Assembly (NCBI GenBank): GCA_016235765.1
Contig: JACRIZ010000018.1
Location: 1-64,000, forward strand
DNA from: Rhodocyclales bacterium
Lineage (GTDB): Bacteria; Pseudomonadota; Gammaproteobacteria; Burkholderiales; Rhodocyclaceae
Length of the DNA: 64,000 nt
Reading direction: 5' to 3'
Under the pieces are notes generated by a model. That model was not told the DNA's origin. It searched no databases and saw nothing but the letters and a program-made list of their open reading frames with translations. The translations under genes and the position numbers were made by a program. Below, in pieces: positions 1-11,295 of this stretch (position 1 is its first letter; every line of letters starts with the position of its first letter).

Positions 1-1
1 A

Positions 2-814
<813 letters not shown>

Positions 815-828
815 GAGGCTGACGATCC

Positions 829-861
829 AAGCGTTGCGTTCGTCATGCGGACGCAACGCTT
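829..861 (+). other. Stem-loop between gap and pgk
   Basis: An 11-base perfect stem (AAGCGTTGCGT at 829-839 pairing with ACGCAACGCTT at 851-861) with an 11-base loop. No T-tract follows, so it is more likely an mRNA-stability or processing hairpin, or a partial attenuator, than a full intrinsic terminator. Confidence 0.6.
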
Positions 862-895
862 CAGTGGTTAACTTCAAGAATATTCAGGAGCCCCC

Positions 896-2080
896 ATGCC
901 CAAGTTCATCCGCATGACCGACCTCGACCTCAAGGGCAAGCGCGTGTTCATCCGCGCCGACCTCAACGTGCCGGTCAAGGACGGCAAGGTCACCTCGGAC
1001 GCCCGCATCACCGCCTCGATGCCGACCATCGAGCACGCCATGAAGGCCGGTGCCAAGGTCATGGTGACTTCGCACCTCGGCCGCCCTGAAGAAGGCGTGT
1101 TTGCCGAAGAGAACTCGCTCAAGCCCGTCGCCGACGTGATGTCCGTCCAGCTCGGCAAGCCCGTGCGCGTGGTGCGCGACTGGGTCAATGGCGGCTTCGA
1201 TGTGGCCGCCGGCGAAGTCGTGCTGCTGGAGAACTGCCGCATCAACAAGGGCGAGAAGAAGAACGTCGAGGAGACCGCGAAGAAGTACGCCGCCCTGTGC
1301 GACATCTTCGTCATGGATGCCTTCGGCACCGCCCACCGTGCCGAGGCCTCGACCTACGGCATCGCCCAGTTCGCGCCGGTCGCCTGCGCCGGCATCCTCC
1401 TCACCGAGGAGCTCGACGCGCTCGACAAGGCGCTGGCCAGCCCGGCCCGGCCGATGGTCGCCATCGTCGGCGGTTCCAAGGTGTCGACCAAGCTGACCGT
1501 GCTCGAATCGCTGTCCGAGAAGGTCGACCAGCTGGTGGTCGGCGGCGGCATCGCCAACACCTTCCTTGCCGCGATGGGCAAGAACGTCGGCAAGTCGCTC
1601 TGCGAGCACGACCTGATCCCGACCGCCAAGGCGCTGATCGAGAAGATGGCCAAGCGCGGCGCCTCGATCCCGATCGCCGTCGATGTCGTCTGCGGCAAGA
1701 AGTTCGACGCCAACGAGCCGGCCGTGCTGAAGACCGCCGACCAGGTCACCGACGACGACATGATCTTCGACATCGGTCCCAAGTCGGCCCAGCAACTCGC
1801 CGACATCATCGCCAAGGCCGGCACCATCGTCTGGAACGGCCCGGTCGGCGTGTTCGAGTTCGACCAGTTCGGCGCGGGCACCAAGACCGTGTCGATGGCC
1901 ATCGCCGACGCCAAGGGCTTCTCGCTGGCCGGCGGCGGCGACACCATCGCCGCCATCCAGAAGTACGACATCTACGACAGGATTTCCTATATTTCAACGG
2001 CCGGCGGGGCCTTCCTCGAGTATCTGGAAGGCAAGGTATTGCCCGCGGTCGACATCCTGGAAAAGCGCGCCAAGGGCTGA
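896..2080 (+). CDS. pgk: Phosphoglycerate kinase
   Basis: Transfers the acyl phosphate of 1,3-bisphosphoglycerate to ADP. The 394-residue length is normal. The N-terminal substrate domain shows [11 protein letters not shown] and the SHLGRP loop, and the C-terminal nucleotide domain shows the glycine-rich SLAGGGDT motif. An AGGAG ribosome-binding site precedes the ATG. It lies 82 bases after gap with a hairpin in between, and is followed after 58 bases by pyk. Confidence 0.97.
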   Translation: MPKFIRMTDLDLKGKRVFIRADLNVPVKDGKVTSDARITASMPTIEHAMKAGAKVMVTSHLGRPEEGVFAEENSLKPVADVMSVQLGKPVRVVRDWVNGGFDVAAGEVVLLENCRINKGEKKNVEETAKKYAALCDIFVMDAFGTAHRAEASTYGIAQFAPVACAGILLTEELDALDKALASPARPMVAIVGGSKVSTKLTVLESLSEKVDQLVVGGGIANTFLAAMGKNVGKSLCEHDLIPTAKALIEKMAKRGASIPIAVDVVCGKKFDANEPAVLKTADQVTDDDMIFDIGPKSAQQLADIIAKAGTIVWNGPVGVFEFDQFGAGTKTVSMAIADAKGFSLAGGGDTIAAIQKYDIYDRISYISTAGGAFLEYLEGKVLPAVDILEKRAKG

Positions 2081-2109
2081 TCCAGCCACCTCCAACCCCA
2101 ACAGAGGCA

Positions 2110-2126
2110 GCCCGCCACAAGCGGGC
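2110..2126 (+). other. Short stem-loop before pyk
   Basis: GCCCGC (2110-2115) and GCGGGC (2121-2126) with loop CACAA. It ends 12 bases before the pyk start codon and could modulate translation or act as a processing site. No T-tract follows. Confidence 0.5.
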
Positions 2127-2138
2127 GGTCCCTCAAGA

Positions 2139-3578
2139 ATGCAACGCACAACAAAAATCGTAGCGACCCTGGGCCCGGCGTCGTCGGACCCCGCGGTACT
2201 GAATCAACTGGTTGCGGTCGGAATCGACGTGGTCCGGCTCAACTTCTCCCACGGCACCGCCGACGATCATCGCGCACGCATGGACAACCTGCGTCTGGCC
2301 ATGGGTGCGCAGAACCGCACCGTCGGCGTCATGGCCGACCTGCAAGGCCCGAAGATCCGCGTCGGCAAGTTCGCCAGTGGCAAGATCCCGCTTCAGCCCG
2401 GGCAGCCGTTCGTCCTGGCAACGCGCTGCGAATTGGGCGATGCTGGTCGCGTCGGCCTCGACTATCCGGAACTGGTCGATGATGTGGCGGCGGGCGACGT
2501 CCTGCTGCTCGACGACGGCCGCGTCGTCATGGACGTCGCCGAGGTTACCATCGATGAAATCCGCTGCACGGTGCGCCAAGGCACCGAACTGTCCAACAAC
2601 AAGGGCATCAACAAGCAGGGCGGCGGGCTCTCCGCGCCCGCGCTGACCGCCAAGGACAAGGAAGACATCCGCACCGCCGCCACGCTGAAAGTGGACTACG
2701 TTGCCGTCTCGTTTCCCAAGTCCGGCGACGACATGCGCCGGGCGCGCAAGCTGTTGACCAATGCCGGATCGTCGGCGCTGATCGTCGCCAAGATCGAGCG
2801 CGTCGAGGCGATCCAGAATCTGGAAGACATACTCGATGCCAGCGACGGCGTGATGGTCGCCCGCGGCGACCTGGCGGTCGAGGTGGGCGATGCCGCCGTG
2901 CCTGCCCTGCAGAAGCGCATCATCCGGATGGCACGCGAACACAACAAGTTCGTCATCACGGCAACGCAGATGATGGAGTCGATGATCCACTCGCCGGTAC
3001 CGACCCGCGCCGAGGTCTCCGACGTCGCCAACGCGGTGCTCGACGGCACCGACGCCGTGATGCTGTCGGCCGAAACCGCCGCCGGCGACTACCCGGTGCA
3101 GACTGTGGAAGCCATGGCGCGCATCTGCGTCGAAGCCGAGAAGTCTTCGGAAATCTCGCTGGAAAAACATTTCCTGGACCGCGTATTCACCCGCATCGAC
3201 CAATCCATCGCCATGGCGGCCCTGTTCGCCGCCAGCCACTTGCACGTCAAGGCCATCGCCGCGCTCACCGAGTCGGGTTCCACGGCCCTGTGGATGTCGC
3301 GCCTCAACGTCGGCGTGCCGATCTACGCCTTGACGCAGGACGTGCGCACCCGCTACAAAGTGAGCATTTTCAAAGGCGTGTATCCTGTAATGATGCGGCA
3401 AACGGGCCATGACCGGGACCAATTGCTGCACGAGGCTGAAGAACAACTGATTCGTGCCGGCGCCGTCGAACCCGGCGACCTGATCGTGCTCACCATCGGT
3501 GAGCCGATCGGCACGCCCGGCGGCACCAACACGCTGAAGATCGTCAAGGTCGGCGAAACCCATACTGCAATTAACTAA
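2139..3578 (+). CDS. pyk: Pyruvate kinase
   Basis: Catalyses phosphoenolpyruvate + ADP to pyruvate + ATP. The 479-residue length is typical. It begins [13 protein letters not shown], has the RLNFSHG motif, the active-site segment [14 protein letters not shown] and the signature ATQMMESM, and ends with the C-terminal allosteric domain. No clear Shine-Dalgarno sequence precedes the ATG; the start is chosen by homology of the N terminus. It is 14 bases from fba, so probably cotranscribed. Confidence 0.96.
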   Translation: MQRTTKIVATLGPASSDPAVLNQLVAVGIDVVRLNFSHGTADDHRARMDNLRLAMGAQNRTVGVMADLQGPKIRVGKFASGKIPLQPGQPFVLATRCELGDAGRVGLDYPELVDDVAAGDVLLLDDGRVVMDVAEVTIDEIRCTVRQGTELSNNKGINKQGGGLSAPALTAKDKEDIRTAATLKVDYVAVSFPKSGDDMRRARKLLTNAGSSALIVAKIERVEAIQNLEDILDASDGVMVARGDLAVEVGDAAVPALQKRIIRMAREHNKFVITATQMMESMIHSPVPTRAEVSDVANAVLDGTDAVMLSAETAAGDYPVQTVEAMARICVEAEKSSEISLEKHFLDRVFTRIDQSIAMAALFAASHLHVKAIAALTESGSTALWMSRLNVGVPIYALTQDVRTRYKVSIFKGVYPVMMRQTGHDRDQLLHEAEEQLIRAGAVEPGDLIVLTIGEPIGTPGGTNTLKIVKVGETHTAIN

Positions 3579-3592
3579 CCAAGGAGACCCCT

Positions 3593-4657
3593 ATGGCCCT
3601 CGTTTCCATGCGCCAACTGCTGGACCACGCCGCCGAGTACGGCTACGGCCTGCCCGCGTTCAACGTCAATAATCTGGAGCAGATCCAGGCCATCATGGAG
3701 GCCGCCGAGGAAACCAACAGCCCGGTGATCATGCAAGGCTCGGCCGGCGCCCGCAAGTATGCCGGCGAAGCCTATCTGCGCCACCTGATCGAGGCCGCCA
3801 TCGAGACCCACCCCGATGTGCCCATCGTCATGCACCAGGACCACGGCGCCAGCCCGGCGATCTGCATCCAGTCGATGCGCTCCGGCTTCTCGAGCGTCAT
3901 GATGGACGGCTCGCTGATGGAAGACGCCAAGACCCCGTCCTCGTTCAAGTACAACGTCGACACCACCCGGCACGTGGTCGACATCGCCCACGCCATCGGC
4001 GTCTCCGTCGAAGGCGAGCTGGGCTGCCTGGGCTCGCTCGAATCCGGCATGGGCGAGAAGGAAGACGGCCACGGCGCCGAGGGCAAGCTCTCGCACGACC
4101 AGTTGCTGACCGACCCCAACGAAGCCGCCGAGTTCGTCAAGGCCACCGGCGTCGACGCACTGGCCATCGCCATCGGCACCAGCCACGGCGCCTACAAGTT
4201 CACCCGGCCGCCCACCGGCGCGGTGCTGCGCATCGACCGCATCAAGGAAATCCATGCGCGCATCCCGAACTGCCACCTGGTCATGCACGGTTCCTCGTCA
4301 GTGCCGCAGGACTGGCTGAAGATCATCAACGAGAACGGCGGCGAGATGGGCGCCACCTACGGCGTGCCGGTCGAGGAAATCGTCGAGGGCATCAAGAACG
4401 GCGTGCGCAAGGTCAACATCGATACCGACCTGCGCATGGCTTCCACCGGCGCCATCCGCCAGTTCCTGAACAAGGACCGCAAGAACTTCGATCCGCGCAA
4501 GTACCTGGCCGAGGCCCGCAAGGCCATGAAGGAAATCTGCAAGGCCCGCTACGAAGCCTTCGGCTGCGCCGGCCAGGCCAGCAAGATCAAGCCGATCAGC
4601 CTGGAAACCATGTCGGTCCGCTACAAGAAGGGCGAACTGAACGCGGTCGTGAAGTAA
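3593..4657 (+). CDS. fba: Fructose-bisphosphate aldolase, class II (Zn-dependent)
   Basis: Reversible aldol cleavage of fructose-1,6-bisphosphate. At 354 residues it matches the long class IIB/CbbA-type aldolase. Metal and active-site motifs are visible: [15 protein letters not shown], the HGSSS segment and [10 protein letters not shown] strong AAGGAG site precedes the ATG. Last gene of the glycolytic run; a perfect intrinsic terminator follows. Confidence 0.96.
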   Translation: MALVSMRQLLDHAAEYGYGLPAFNVNNLEQIQAIMEAAEETNSPVIMQGSAGARKYAGEAYLRHLIEAAIETHPDVPIVMHQDHGASPAICIQSMRSGFSSVMMDGSLMEDAKTPSSFKYNVDTTRHVVDIAHAIGVSVEGELGCLGSLESGMGEKEDGHGAEGKLSHDQLLTDPNEAAEFVKATGVDALAIAIGTSHGAYKFTRPPTGAVLRIDRIKEIHARIPNCHLVMHGSSSVPQDWLKIINENGGEMGATYGVPVEEIVEGIKNGVRKVNIDTDLRMASTGAIRQFLNKDRKNFDPRKYLAEARKAMKEICKARYEAFGCAGQASKIKPISLETMSVRYKKGELNAVVK

Positions 4658-4678
4658 GCGCTCAACGTCAGCCGAAAG

Positions 4679-4712
4679 AGCCGCCGGCCGCAATGCCGGC
4701 GGCTTTTTCTTT
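4679..4712 (+). terminator. Intrinsic terminator of the glycolytic operon
   Basis: AGCCGCCGGC (4679-4688), loop CGCAAT, GCCGGCGGCT (4695-4704), followed by TTTTCTTT. A ten-base GC-rich perfect stem with a T-tract. Confidence 0.92.
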
Positions 4713-4717
4713 GCCGG

Positions 4718-4740
4718 AAAGTCAGCCGCAGCAGCACGCC
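4718..4740 (-). repeat. Dispersed 23-base repeat, copy A
   Basis: Minus orientation of the family that starts GGCGT and ends CGRCTGACTTT. Here the middle is degenerate (GCTGCTGC). Lies just past the fba terminator. Confidence 0.6.
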
Positions 4741-4826
4741 TCTCCGCAAGTAATCAAGACTTTGCGCACACTTTGTTCCAGTATCGCCTAAAGTAGTATG
4801 CTTGCGCACCCGTTAGGGTCTGGGCG

Positions 4827-6851
4827 ATGGCCGAACAACTCGATATCGACTTCCTGCTCGAACGCGACCGGCATGCCGAAGCACTGCTTGCCCTATCGCG
4901 TCGGATCGAGGGTGCGCAGTCCGAACGGGATGCCTTCGAGGCCGCATTCGACATCCTGCGCGCCCACACCGGCTACCGGCACTACTGGATATTCGTCTTC
5001 GACGCGGACGCCCGCCATGCCCATCACTACATGGGCAGTGTCGGCCCGGAAAGCGATCCCGCCACCGCCACGCTGACGATCCCGGGCGATCCGATGCTGG
5101 AAGAGATCGCCACCTCCCGCGACCTCGTCGTGGTGGAGGATGCCCGTACCGACCCGCGCACCAACAAGGAAATCGTCGCCCGCATCGGCAACCGGACCAT
5201 CGTCAACGTCCCCATCCTGTTCAACGCCCGAAATCTCGGCGCCGTCGGCACCGGCACCTTCGGCGACGAAGGCGTCCGGCTGCCGCGTCCGGCCGAACGC
5301 GACTTCCTGAAGGCCGTCGCCAGCCAGTTGGCGATTTCGCTCGACCGGATCCATAACCGCAGCGAATGGCAGCGGGCAGAACAGGAACTGCGGATGTGGA
5401 AGGTGGCACTCGACAATGTCGAGGATTGTGCCTTCATGATGGAGAACGAACGCGTCCTGCAGGCCAACAAGGGCGCCTGCAACAAGCTCGGCTACACGAA
5501 GGAGGAACTGGCCGGCATGAGCGTGTTCGACTTCGACCCGCTGATGACGCCGGAGCACTTCCAGGAACTCCTCAAGGCGCATCGTCCCGATGAGCCGCTC
5601 ACCTTCGAGTCGGCCCACCGGACCAAGGCTGGTCGGGTGTTCCCGGTCGAGATCGAGGTGTCGCCCTTCACCTTCGACAACCGGCATCTGGCGATGGCAC
5701 TGGTACGCGACATCACGGATCGGAAGAAGAACGAGGATGCGCTGCGGCGTCTCAACCGCACGCTGCTGACGCTGTCATCGGGCAACGAGGCGCTGGTGCG
5801 CGCCGGCAGCGAAGCGGAGCTGCTGGATCGCATGTGCCGCATTCTCGTGGAAGTGGGCGGCCACCGGATTGTCTGGATCGAGATCAGCAGCGCACCTGGC
5901 GACAAGCAACTGAGTCCCGCCGCCGTGGCCTCCGTCGACGATTCCATCCCGCTCGACCCCTTGCGGGCGCCACGCGGCAACGCGCTGGCCACCGCCCTGG
6001 CCAGCGGCGAGTCGGAGCTGATCGAGGACATCTACTTCGACGACCTCCGTGCCGAGTGCCGTGCCGACCTGCTCAAGGCCGGCTGCCGCTCCGGACTCGT
6101 CCTGCCGCTGGTCGCCAGCCACGGTCTGATCGGCACCCTGTCGATCTTCGCAGAGAGCATGGCTGCCTTCGACCAGGCTGAGCTGGACCTGCTTAAGGAA
6201 CTGGCCGACGACCTGGCCTACGGCATCCAGGCGCAACGCACCCACCGTGCGCAGCAGCAGGCCGTGGCGCGCCTGCAGCAGACCATGGAAGCCACCATCG
6301 TCGCGCTCGCCAACACCCTCGAACTGCGCGATCCCTACACCGCCGGCCACCAGCGCCGCGTCGCCCAACTGGCGAAAGCCATCGCCCTGCGCATCGGCAT
6401 CGATGCCGAGCGCGCCGAGGCCATCTACCTGGCCGGCATGATCCACGACATCGGCAAGATCTACGTGCCGTCGGAAGTACTGACCCGGCCCGGAAAACTG
6501 ACGCCGCTGGAATACTCGCTGGTGCAGACGCACGTCGAAGCCGGCTACGGCATCCTGCAGCCGATCGAGTTTCCCTGGCCGCTGGCCGATATCGTGCACC
6601 AGCATCACGAGCGGCTCGACGGCTCCGGATATCCGCGCGGCATTCGCGGCGACGAGATCATGCTCGACGCCCGCATCCTGGCCGTCGCCGACGTCGTCGA
6701 AGCGATGTCGGCGCATCGTCCCTACCGGCCGGGCCTGGGCATCGACGCGGCCATCGCGGAAATCGAATCAGGCAAGGAACGCCTCTATGACGCAACCGTG
6801 GTCGACGGCTGCATTGCCTTGTTCCGCGTTGACGACTTCCAGTTCGCCTAG
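4827..6851 (+). CDS. GAF-PAS-GAF-HD-GYP sensory c-di-GMP phosphodiesterase
   Basis: A 674-residue soluble sensor-effector. Visible order: GAF-like domain (about 20-170), PAS domain (about 190-300, with LGYTKEELAGMS and the VRDITDRK exit), second GAF domain (about 320-470), HD-GYP domain (about 485-660). The catalytic HD is in MIHDIGKIY (near 539) and the GYP signature in HHERLDGSGYPRG (near 592), so c-di-GMP hydrolysis is expected. No transmembrane segment is seen, so it should sense a cytoplasmic signal. It stands alone, convergent with the chemoreceptor gene that follows. Confidence 0.9.
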   Translation: MAEQLDIDFLLERDRHAEALLALSRRIEGAQSERDAFEAAFDILRAHTGYRHYWIFVFDADARHAHHYMGSVGPESDPATATLTIPGDPMLEEIATSRDLVVVEDARTDPRTNKEIVARIGNRTIVNVPILFNARNLGAVGTGTFGDEGVRLPRPAERDFLKAVASQLAISLDRIHNRSEWQRAEQELRMWKVALDNVEDCAFMMENERVLQANKGACNKLGYTKEELAGMSVFDFDPLMTPEHFQELLKAHRPDEPLTFESAHRTKAGRVFPVEIEVSPFTFDNRHLAMALVRDITDRKKNEDALRRLNRTLLTLSSGNEALVRAGSEAELLDRMCRILVEVGGHRIVWIEISSAPGDKQLSPAAVASVDDSIPLDPLRAPRGNALATALASGESELIEDIYFDDLRAECRADLLKAGCRSGLVLPLVASHGLIGTLSIFAESMAAFDQAELDLLKELADDLAYGIQAQRTHRAQQQAVARLQQTMEATIVALANTLELRDPYTAGHQRRVAQLAKAIALRIGIDAERAEAIYLAGMIHDIGKIYVPSEVLTRPGKLTPLEYSLVQTHVEAGYGILQPIEFPWPLADIVHQHHERLDGSGYPRGIRGDEIMLDARILAVADVVEAMSAHRPYRPGLGIDAAIAEIESGKERLYDATVVDGCIALFRVDDFQFA

Positions 6852-6866
6852 AAGGCCGCCTGCGGC

Positions 6867-8828
6867 TCAGTCCGCCGCCAGGCGCTGCAGCAAGGTCAAC
6901 TGCTCCACCGCCTCCTGCATGGCGCCGATGCCCTTGGCCAGTTCCTCGAGACGCGCCAGGCTGGCGCTGATGTCGCCGCGCTCCTTGCTCGCGTCGGAAC
7001 TCATGCGCCCGATCTGATCCGCAGAGACGGTGCTCTTGCCCGCCATCTCCTCGGTCGTGGCCACGGTCTCCGTCGCCACCGCACGAATGCGGGAAATGGT
7101 ATTGACCGCCTCGTGGATGCTTTGCGCGGTCGCCTGCGCCTGATCCTTGGCCGATTGCGCCAGCTTGCGCACCTCGTCGGCCACCACTGCGAAACCGCGC
7201 CCCGCCTCGCCCGCCCGCGCCGCCTCGATGGCCGCGTTGAGCGCCAGCAGGTTGGTCTGGTCGGCAATGGCGCCGATACCGCCGGTGATCTTGCTGATGC
7301 CGTGCGAAATCCGCTCCAGATCGTCGAGTTCGCCGCCCAACCGGGTCTGCGCCGAGCGGGTCTGCGTTGCCGCATCGCTGATCGAGCGGATGCTGCGCTG
7401 CGCGACATCGAGCGTGTCGGCCTGATGCAGCGCGGCCTTCTCGAGCTGGGGCAGCGCCGTCAGCAGGGGCGTCACCGCTTGCTGGTAGTCGACCACGCGA
7501 CCGACCACGCTTGCCTGCATGCCGTGCAAGGCCTCGAAGCGCTTCAGGGCACGCTGGTCGTAGTGGCCGGCATAGGCCGCGTACTCGACCGGGAAGCGGG
7601 CCATCGCCTCGTTGCGGCTATCGAAGAAGGCCAGCGCGGAGAGCGTCTGGTTGATCGGCACGCCGAGGATCTCGCCGAAGGTCGAGAATCCCGCCGCCGG
7701 CACATCGTCGAAGAAACGGGCCTCGCCCAGCTTTGCGGCGTTGCCGACCCGGCGCAGCACGCAGTCGTTGAGCAGCACCGCGCTCGGCCGACCGTGGCGG
7801 GAGACGAACTGCTGCCACTCGTTGCGCGTCGCCGAAAGGAAATCCGTCGCCTTGAGCAGGTGCAGGCGATCGCCGAACTCCAGGTCGCAGAAGAACGCCA
7901 CGCGATCGGCTTGGATCGCCGCCACCGAGCGGATGAAATATTCGTCCTCCACCTTGACGGCGAAGGTCTTGCCGTCCAGGTGCCTGCCGACGTCGCCACG
8001 ATCGCAGCGCAGGTGCGCCGCCAGGACATCCAGTATCGGCTGCGGCCGACCGTCGGCACCGAACAGCGACGTGACGGTACGAGCCACCGGATCGGCGTCG
8101 GCGACCAGCCAGCTCTGGCTGGTCGGTTCGAAGCTCTGGCTCTTGAACGGCGCAAAGGACTTGCCTTCCGCCATCTGGCAGAAGATCAGCACCGCCTTGC
8201 CCTGCAGGATCGAGCCGCCGGCGCCGATAAAGGTACCGCTGAAGTCGAGCTTGCCGCCGGCGGAGCCGCCGATGGCCAGGCAGGGGAAACGGCCGCACTC
8301 GTACCAGGCCTGCATCAGGAAGCCTTCCGAGGCCGACAGTCCGTCACAGAACACCAGCGCAAAGGTCCGCTCCGCGGACAGCGGCATCGCCGGCGTCAAG
8401 CGCTCGAGCTCGCGCCGGATCGCCGCCACGCGCTGGCGGGCGGTGGTCGTGTCCTTCACGTGGAGGTCGACCGCATGCACTTCGTGGCGCGCGATCAGGC
8501 CCTGCGGCAGCCATAGCCAACTGCCCTGCCGGCCCTTCATATCGCAGTAGGTCGATGCGCCCGCCTGGCCGCACAGCGCCCCCGTTGACGAGATCGCAAG
8601 GATCGTGCGCCCGGGCGACGACAGGCGCTGCCAGTCGGCACTGACGCGCGAGAAGTCAGCTTCCGGCGGCACGAAGGCGAGCAGCAGGCCCGCCTCGGGG
8701 GCGAGCCCGAGCGCCTCGATACCGGTCGGCACTGCGGAACAATCGAAGACGCCGCTTGCCGGTCCGCTTGCCTTTGGCTCGGCGCGGCGCTCGGCGGCGC
8801 TGGCGCCGAACATCGAGAACAGTCCCAT
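6867..8828 (-). CDS. Soluble FIST-domain methyl-accepting chemotaxis protein
   Basis: A 653-residue cytoplasmic chemoreceptor. The N-terminal two thirds resemble FIST_N/FIST_C sensor domains ([18 protein letters not shown] is the typical FIST_C ending). The C-terminal third carries the MCP signalling hairpin tip around residues 520-555 ([20 protein letters not shown]). The ATG at 8828 is chosen over an ATG 33 bases upstream because AGGAGG stands at the right distance before it. No transmembrane helices. FIST domains are proposed to bind small ligands such as amino acids; the ligand here is unknown. Confidence 0.88.
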   Translation of the reverse strand: MGLFSMFGASAAERRAEPKASGPASGVFDCSAVPTGIEALGLAPEAGLLLAFVPPEADFSRVSADWQRLSSPGRTILAISSTGALCGQAGASTYCDMKGRQGSWLWLPQGLIARHEVHAVDLHVKDTTTARQRVAAIRRELERLTPAMPLSAERTFALVFCDGLSASEGFLMQAWYECGRFPCLAIGGSAGGKLDFSGTFIGAGGSILQGKAVLIFCQMAEGKSFAPFKSQSFEPTSQSWLVADADPVARTVTSLFGADGRPQPILDVLAAHLRCDRGDVGRHLDGKTFAVKVEDEYFIRSVAAIQADRVAFFCDLEFGDRLHLLKATDFLSATRNEWQQFVSRHGRPSAVLLNDCVLRRVGNAAKLGEARFFDDVPAAGFSTFGEILGVPINQTLSALAFFDSRNEAMARFPVEYAAYAGHYDQRALKRFEALHGMQASVVGRVVDYQQAVTPLLTALPQLEKAALHQADTLDVAQRSIRSISDAATQTRSAQTRLGGELDDLERISHGISKITGGIGAIADQTNLLALNAAIEAARAGEAGRGFAVVADEVRKLAQSAKDQAQATAQSIHEAVNTISRIRAVATETVATTEEMAGKSTVSADQIGRMSSDASKERGDISASLARLEELAKGIGAMQEAVEQLTLLQRLAAD

Positions 8829-8891
8829 TGTCGATCTCCTCCTGCTTGTAGTTGCCGCCATCCTACCGCGACGCTGCTGCCGCGTGACGCC

Positions 8892-9659
8892 CTAGCGATG
8901 CGGGGCGTAGCTGTATCCTTGAGCATGGCGCCGGAACTTCGCCTGCCGTTCCGCCACCATGGCCTGCAGCCAGGCCAGCCAAGGGCCCATGCCCTGGCCG
9001 GTCTTCGCCGACAATTCGGTCACCGGCAGGTCGCTGCGGATTTCGCGGACCGCGTCGCGGGCGCGTCTGACGCTGAATTCCTCGATGTAGGGCAGCAGGT
9101 CGGTCTTGGTGATCAGCATCTGGTCGGCGGCGCGGACCATCACGGGATACTTGGCCGGCTTGTCGTCGCCCTCCGTGACCGACAGCAGCAGCACGTTGCA
9201 ATGCTGGCCGATGTCGAAACTGGCCGGGCAAACCAGATTGCCGACGTTCTCGATGAACAGGATGTCCACCTTGGCCAAGTCCAGTTCGTGCAGCGCGTCG
9301 TGCACCATGTGGGCGTCCAGGTGGCATGCCATGCCGGTGGTGATCTGCACGGCCGGCACGCCATGGCGACGGATGCGCTCGGCGTCGTTCTCGGTTTCCA
9401 GGTCGCCTTCGATCACTGCCAGGCGGACGCGGTCCGGCAAAGCCTTGATGGTGGCCTCGAGCAGGCTGGTCTTGCCGCTGCCCGGACCCGACATGACGTT
9501 GATGGCGAGCAAGCCCATGGCATCGAAGTGGGCGCGATTGTGGTCGGCCTGGCGATCGTTTTCGTGCAGCAGGTCTTCCAGCACTTCGATGGTCCGGTGA
9601 TCGGCCTCGACGAGATGCCGGTTGCCGTCGGTCACGTTGCAGCCGCAGTTGTCGCACAT
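8892..9659 (-). CDS. hypB: Hydrogenase nickel incorporation GTPase HypB
   Basis: GTPase that delivers nickel to the [NiFe]-hydrogenase large subunit together with HypA. 255 residues from the ATG at 9659, which has AAGGAA upstream. It begins with CDNCGCN, the N-terminal metal-binding cysteine motif, and has the P-loop GPGSGKTSLLE, the Cys/His site MACHLDAH and the ENVGNLVCPASFD region typical of HypB. There is no long histidine-rich stretch. It lies downstream of moaA and hypA on the same strand, next to the divergent coo hydrogenase operon. Confidence 0.95.
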   Translation of the reverse strand: MCDNCGCNVTDGNRHLVEADHRTIEVLEDLLHENDRQADHNRAHFDAMGLLAINVMSGPGSGKTSLLEATIKALPDRVRLAVIEGDLETENDAERIRRHGVPAVQITTGMACHLDAHMVHDALHELDLAKVDILFIENVGNLVCPASFDIGQHCNVLLLSVTEGDDKPAKYPVMVRAADQMLITKTDLLPYIEEFSVRRARDAVREIRSDLPVTELSAKTGQGMGPWLAWLQAMVAERQAKFRRHAQGYSYAPHR

Positions 9660-9697
9660 GGCTAAATTCCTTATCGGCAGTCCAATTGGGGTTGTTG

Positions 9698-10714
9698 CTA
9701 GCCGCCCAGTTGCCACATCGGGCGGACTTCGGCGGGCCGGATGCCGGCCGCGAAACTATGTCCTGCCGGCTTGGCGACGACCGCGCTGCGGATCGCCGCT
9801 TCGAGGTCCGCATCGTCGCCCGCACGCAAGGCCGCGCGCAGGTCGACGTTGCTGCCGTGGCCCAGGCACAGCACCAGGCTCCCGGTGCAGGTCAGGCGCA
9901 GGCGGTTGCAGGTCGTGCAGAAGCCGTGGCTCATCGGCGCGATGAAGGCGACGCGCCGTCCGGTCTCCATCACCTGCCAGTAGCGTGCCGGGCCGCCGGT
10001 CTTGTAGGCGATCGGGATCAGCGTCCAGTGCTTGGACAGTTCGCCACGCACCGCGTCGAGCGGCACGTAGTGTTCCATCGAATTGCCCAAGGGCATCACT
10101 TCGATGTAGGCCATGTCGCAGCCCTGATCGCCGCACCAGCGCACCAACTCGTCGAATTCGTGGTCGTTGATGCCCGCCATCGCCACGGTGTTGATGCGCA
10201 CGGCGAGCCCCGCGGCGCGCGCCGCGCGGATGCCGGCCAGCACCAGGGGCAATTCGTCGCGCAGGGTGATGCGCTCGAAGTTCCAGCGATCCAGGCTGTC
10301 CAGGGACACGTTCACGCGGCGAACGCCGGCAGCAGCCAGGGCCGCGGCATGGCGGGCCAACTGCGTGCCGTTGGTGGTCAGAGTCAGTTCGTTCAGCGCC
10401 CCTACCGCAACATGCCGACCCAGTCGCTCGATCAGTTGTTCGATGCCCGGCCGCACCAGCGGCTCGCCCCCGGTGATGCGCAGCTTGCGCACGCCGAGCC
10501 GGACGAAGGCCGAGGCGACGCGATCCAGTTCCTCGAGACTCAGGATCTCGGCCTTGGGCAGGAAGCGCACGTCATCGCTCTTGCAGTAGAAGCAGCGGAG
10601 GTTGCAGCGATCGGTGACCGACATGCGCAGATAGGAAATGTGCCGGCCATACGCGTCGATGAGCGGCGGTTGCTGGTCGCGGTCGATTTCAATCCTGGAC
10701 AGGCGGTCGTTCAT
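9698..10714 (-). CDS. moaA: GTP 3',8-cyclase MoaA
   Basis: Radical SAM enzyme for the first step of molybdopterin synthesis (GTP to 3',8-cH2GTP). 338 residues. The N-terminal SAM cluster motif is CNLRCFYC, the C-terminal second [4Fe-4S] cluster motif is in CTTCNRLRLTCTG, and the protein ends in the required Gly-Gly. Its position between hypA and hypB is unusual; demand for molybdopterin by the two aldehyde oxidoreductases in the window is a likely reason. A palindrome shared with those operons lies 86 bases upstream. Confidence 0.95.
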   Translation of the reverse strand: MNDRLSRIEIDRDQQPPLIDAYGRHISYLRMSVTDRCNLRCFYCKSDDVRFLPKAEILSLEELDRVASAFVRLGVRKLRITGGEPLVRPGIEQLIERLGRHVAVGALNELTLTTNGTQLARHAAALAAAGVRRVNVSLDSLDRWNFERITLRDELPLVLAGIRAARAAGLAVRINTVAMAGINDHEFDELVRWCGDQGCDMAYIEVMPLGNSMEHYVPLDAVRGELSKHWTLIPIAYKTGGPARYWQVMETGRRVAFIAPMSHGFCTTCNRLRLTCTGSLVLCLGHGSNVDLRAALRAGDDADLEAAIRSAVVAKPAGHSFAAGIRPAEVRPMWQLGG

Positions 10715-10799
10715 GATGGCTTCCCAGATGCAGTTGTCCCAAGTATTTGCCGGCGCGCGGCGTCTGGAAAGGCAAAGCAGCCGGCCGCCGTTCCGGTTG

Positions 10800-10814
10800 T
10801 GTCATTTCGGGACA
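10800..10814. promoter_or_regulatory. Shared palindrome, site 1 (upstream of moaA)
   Basis: TGTCATTTCGGGACA, extended to GTGTCA...GGACAC; one mismatch from TGTCA-N5-TGACA. It overlaps the hypA stop codon and sits 86 bases before moaA. Confidence 0.55.
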
Positions 10815-11173
10815 CCCCCCGACGGCAGGCGCTCGGCAGCCTCGAAGCTCTCGATGTAGAGCTCCTGTCCCTGGACGACGTCGACGTCGCCGCCGCCGCA
10901 ACCCGGGCACTCGAAGCGGAAGCGCGGTACCTCGAATTCGGTGGCGCAAGCCTTGCAGCGCGCCCGCACGGAAACCGCCTCGATCTTGAGCTGCGCCCCT
11001 TCGGCGACCGTCCCCTCGGCAAACATCTCGAAGCAGGCCACCAGTTGCGCCGGCTCGACCGCACGCAGCCGGCCCACCTTCACGATCACGCTGCTGATGC
11101 GCGCCACACGATGGCGCGCCGCCTGGGCTTCCAGGATGCGCATCAGTCCTTCGACGATGGCGGTTTCGTGCAT
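10802..11173 (-). CDS. hypA: Hydrogenase maturation factor HypA
   Basis: Nickel and zinc metallochaperone acting with HypB. 123 residues from the ATG at 11173, with GGAG upstream. It starts MHE, giving the N-terminal nickel-binding His2, and carries the structural zinc site as CKAC and CPGC. Divergent from the coo hydrogenase operon with a 194-base intergenic region holding a shared palindrome. hypCDEF are not in this window and must be elsewhere if the hydrogenase is active. Confidence 0.94.
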   Translation of the reverse strand: MHETAIVEGLMRILEAQAARHRVARISSVIVKVGRLRAVEPAQLVACFEMFAEGTVAEGAQLKIEAVSVRARCKACATEFEVPRFRFECPGCGGGDVDVVQGQELYIESFEAAERLPSGGVPK

Positions 11174-11262
11174 TGCTTCATCTCCGTTTGCCGCTCGGGC
11201 AGTGTCTTTGTACGCCAACGACGCGTGCAAGGCGACCCGCAAACGGCCTTCGCAACAGGCCC

Positions 11263-11279
11263 TGTCACGAAACGAGACA
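11263..11279. promoter_or_regulatory. Shared palindrome, site 2 (between hypA and cooM)
   Basis: TGTCACGAAACGAGACA (one mismatch in the arms, 7-base spacer). It is equidistant from the two divergent genes: 90 bases from the hypA start and 89 from the cooM start, suggesting control of both. Confidence 0.6.
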
Positions 11280-11295
11280 CACTGCCTGGCACTCG

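Noticed and set aside
829-861. Intrinsic terminator after gap
   Set aside because: The stem is good but there is no T-tract and the next gene is cotranscribed in related operons.
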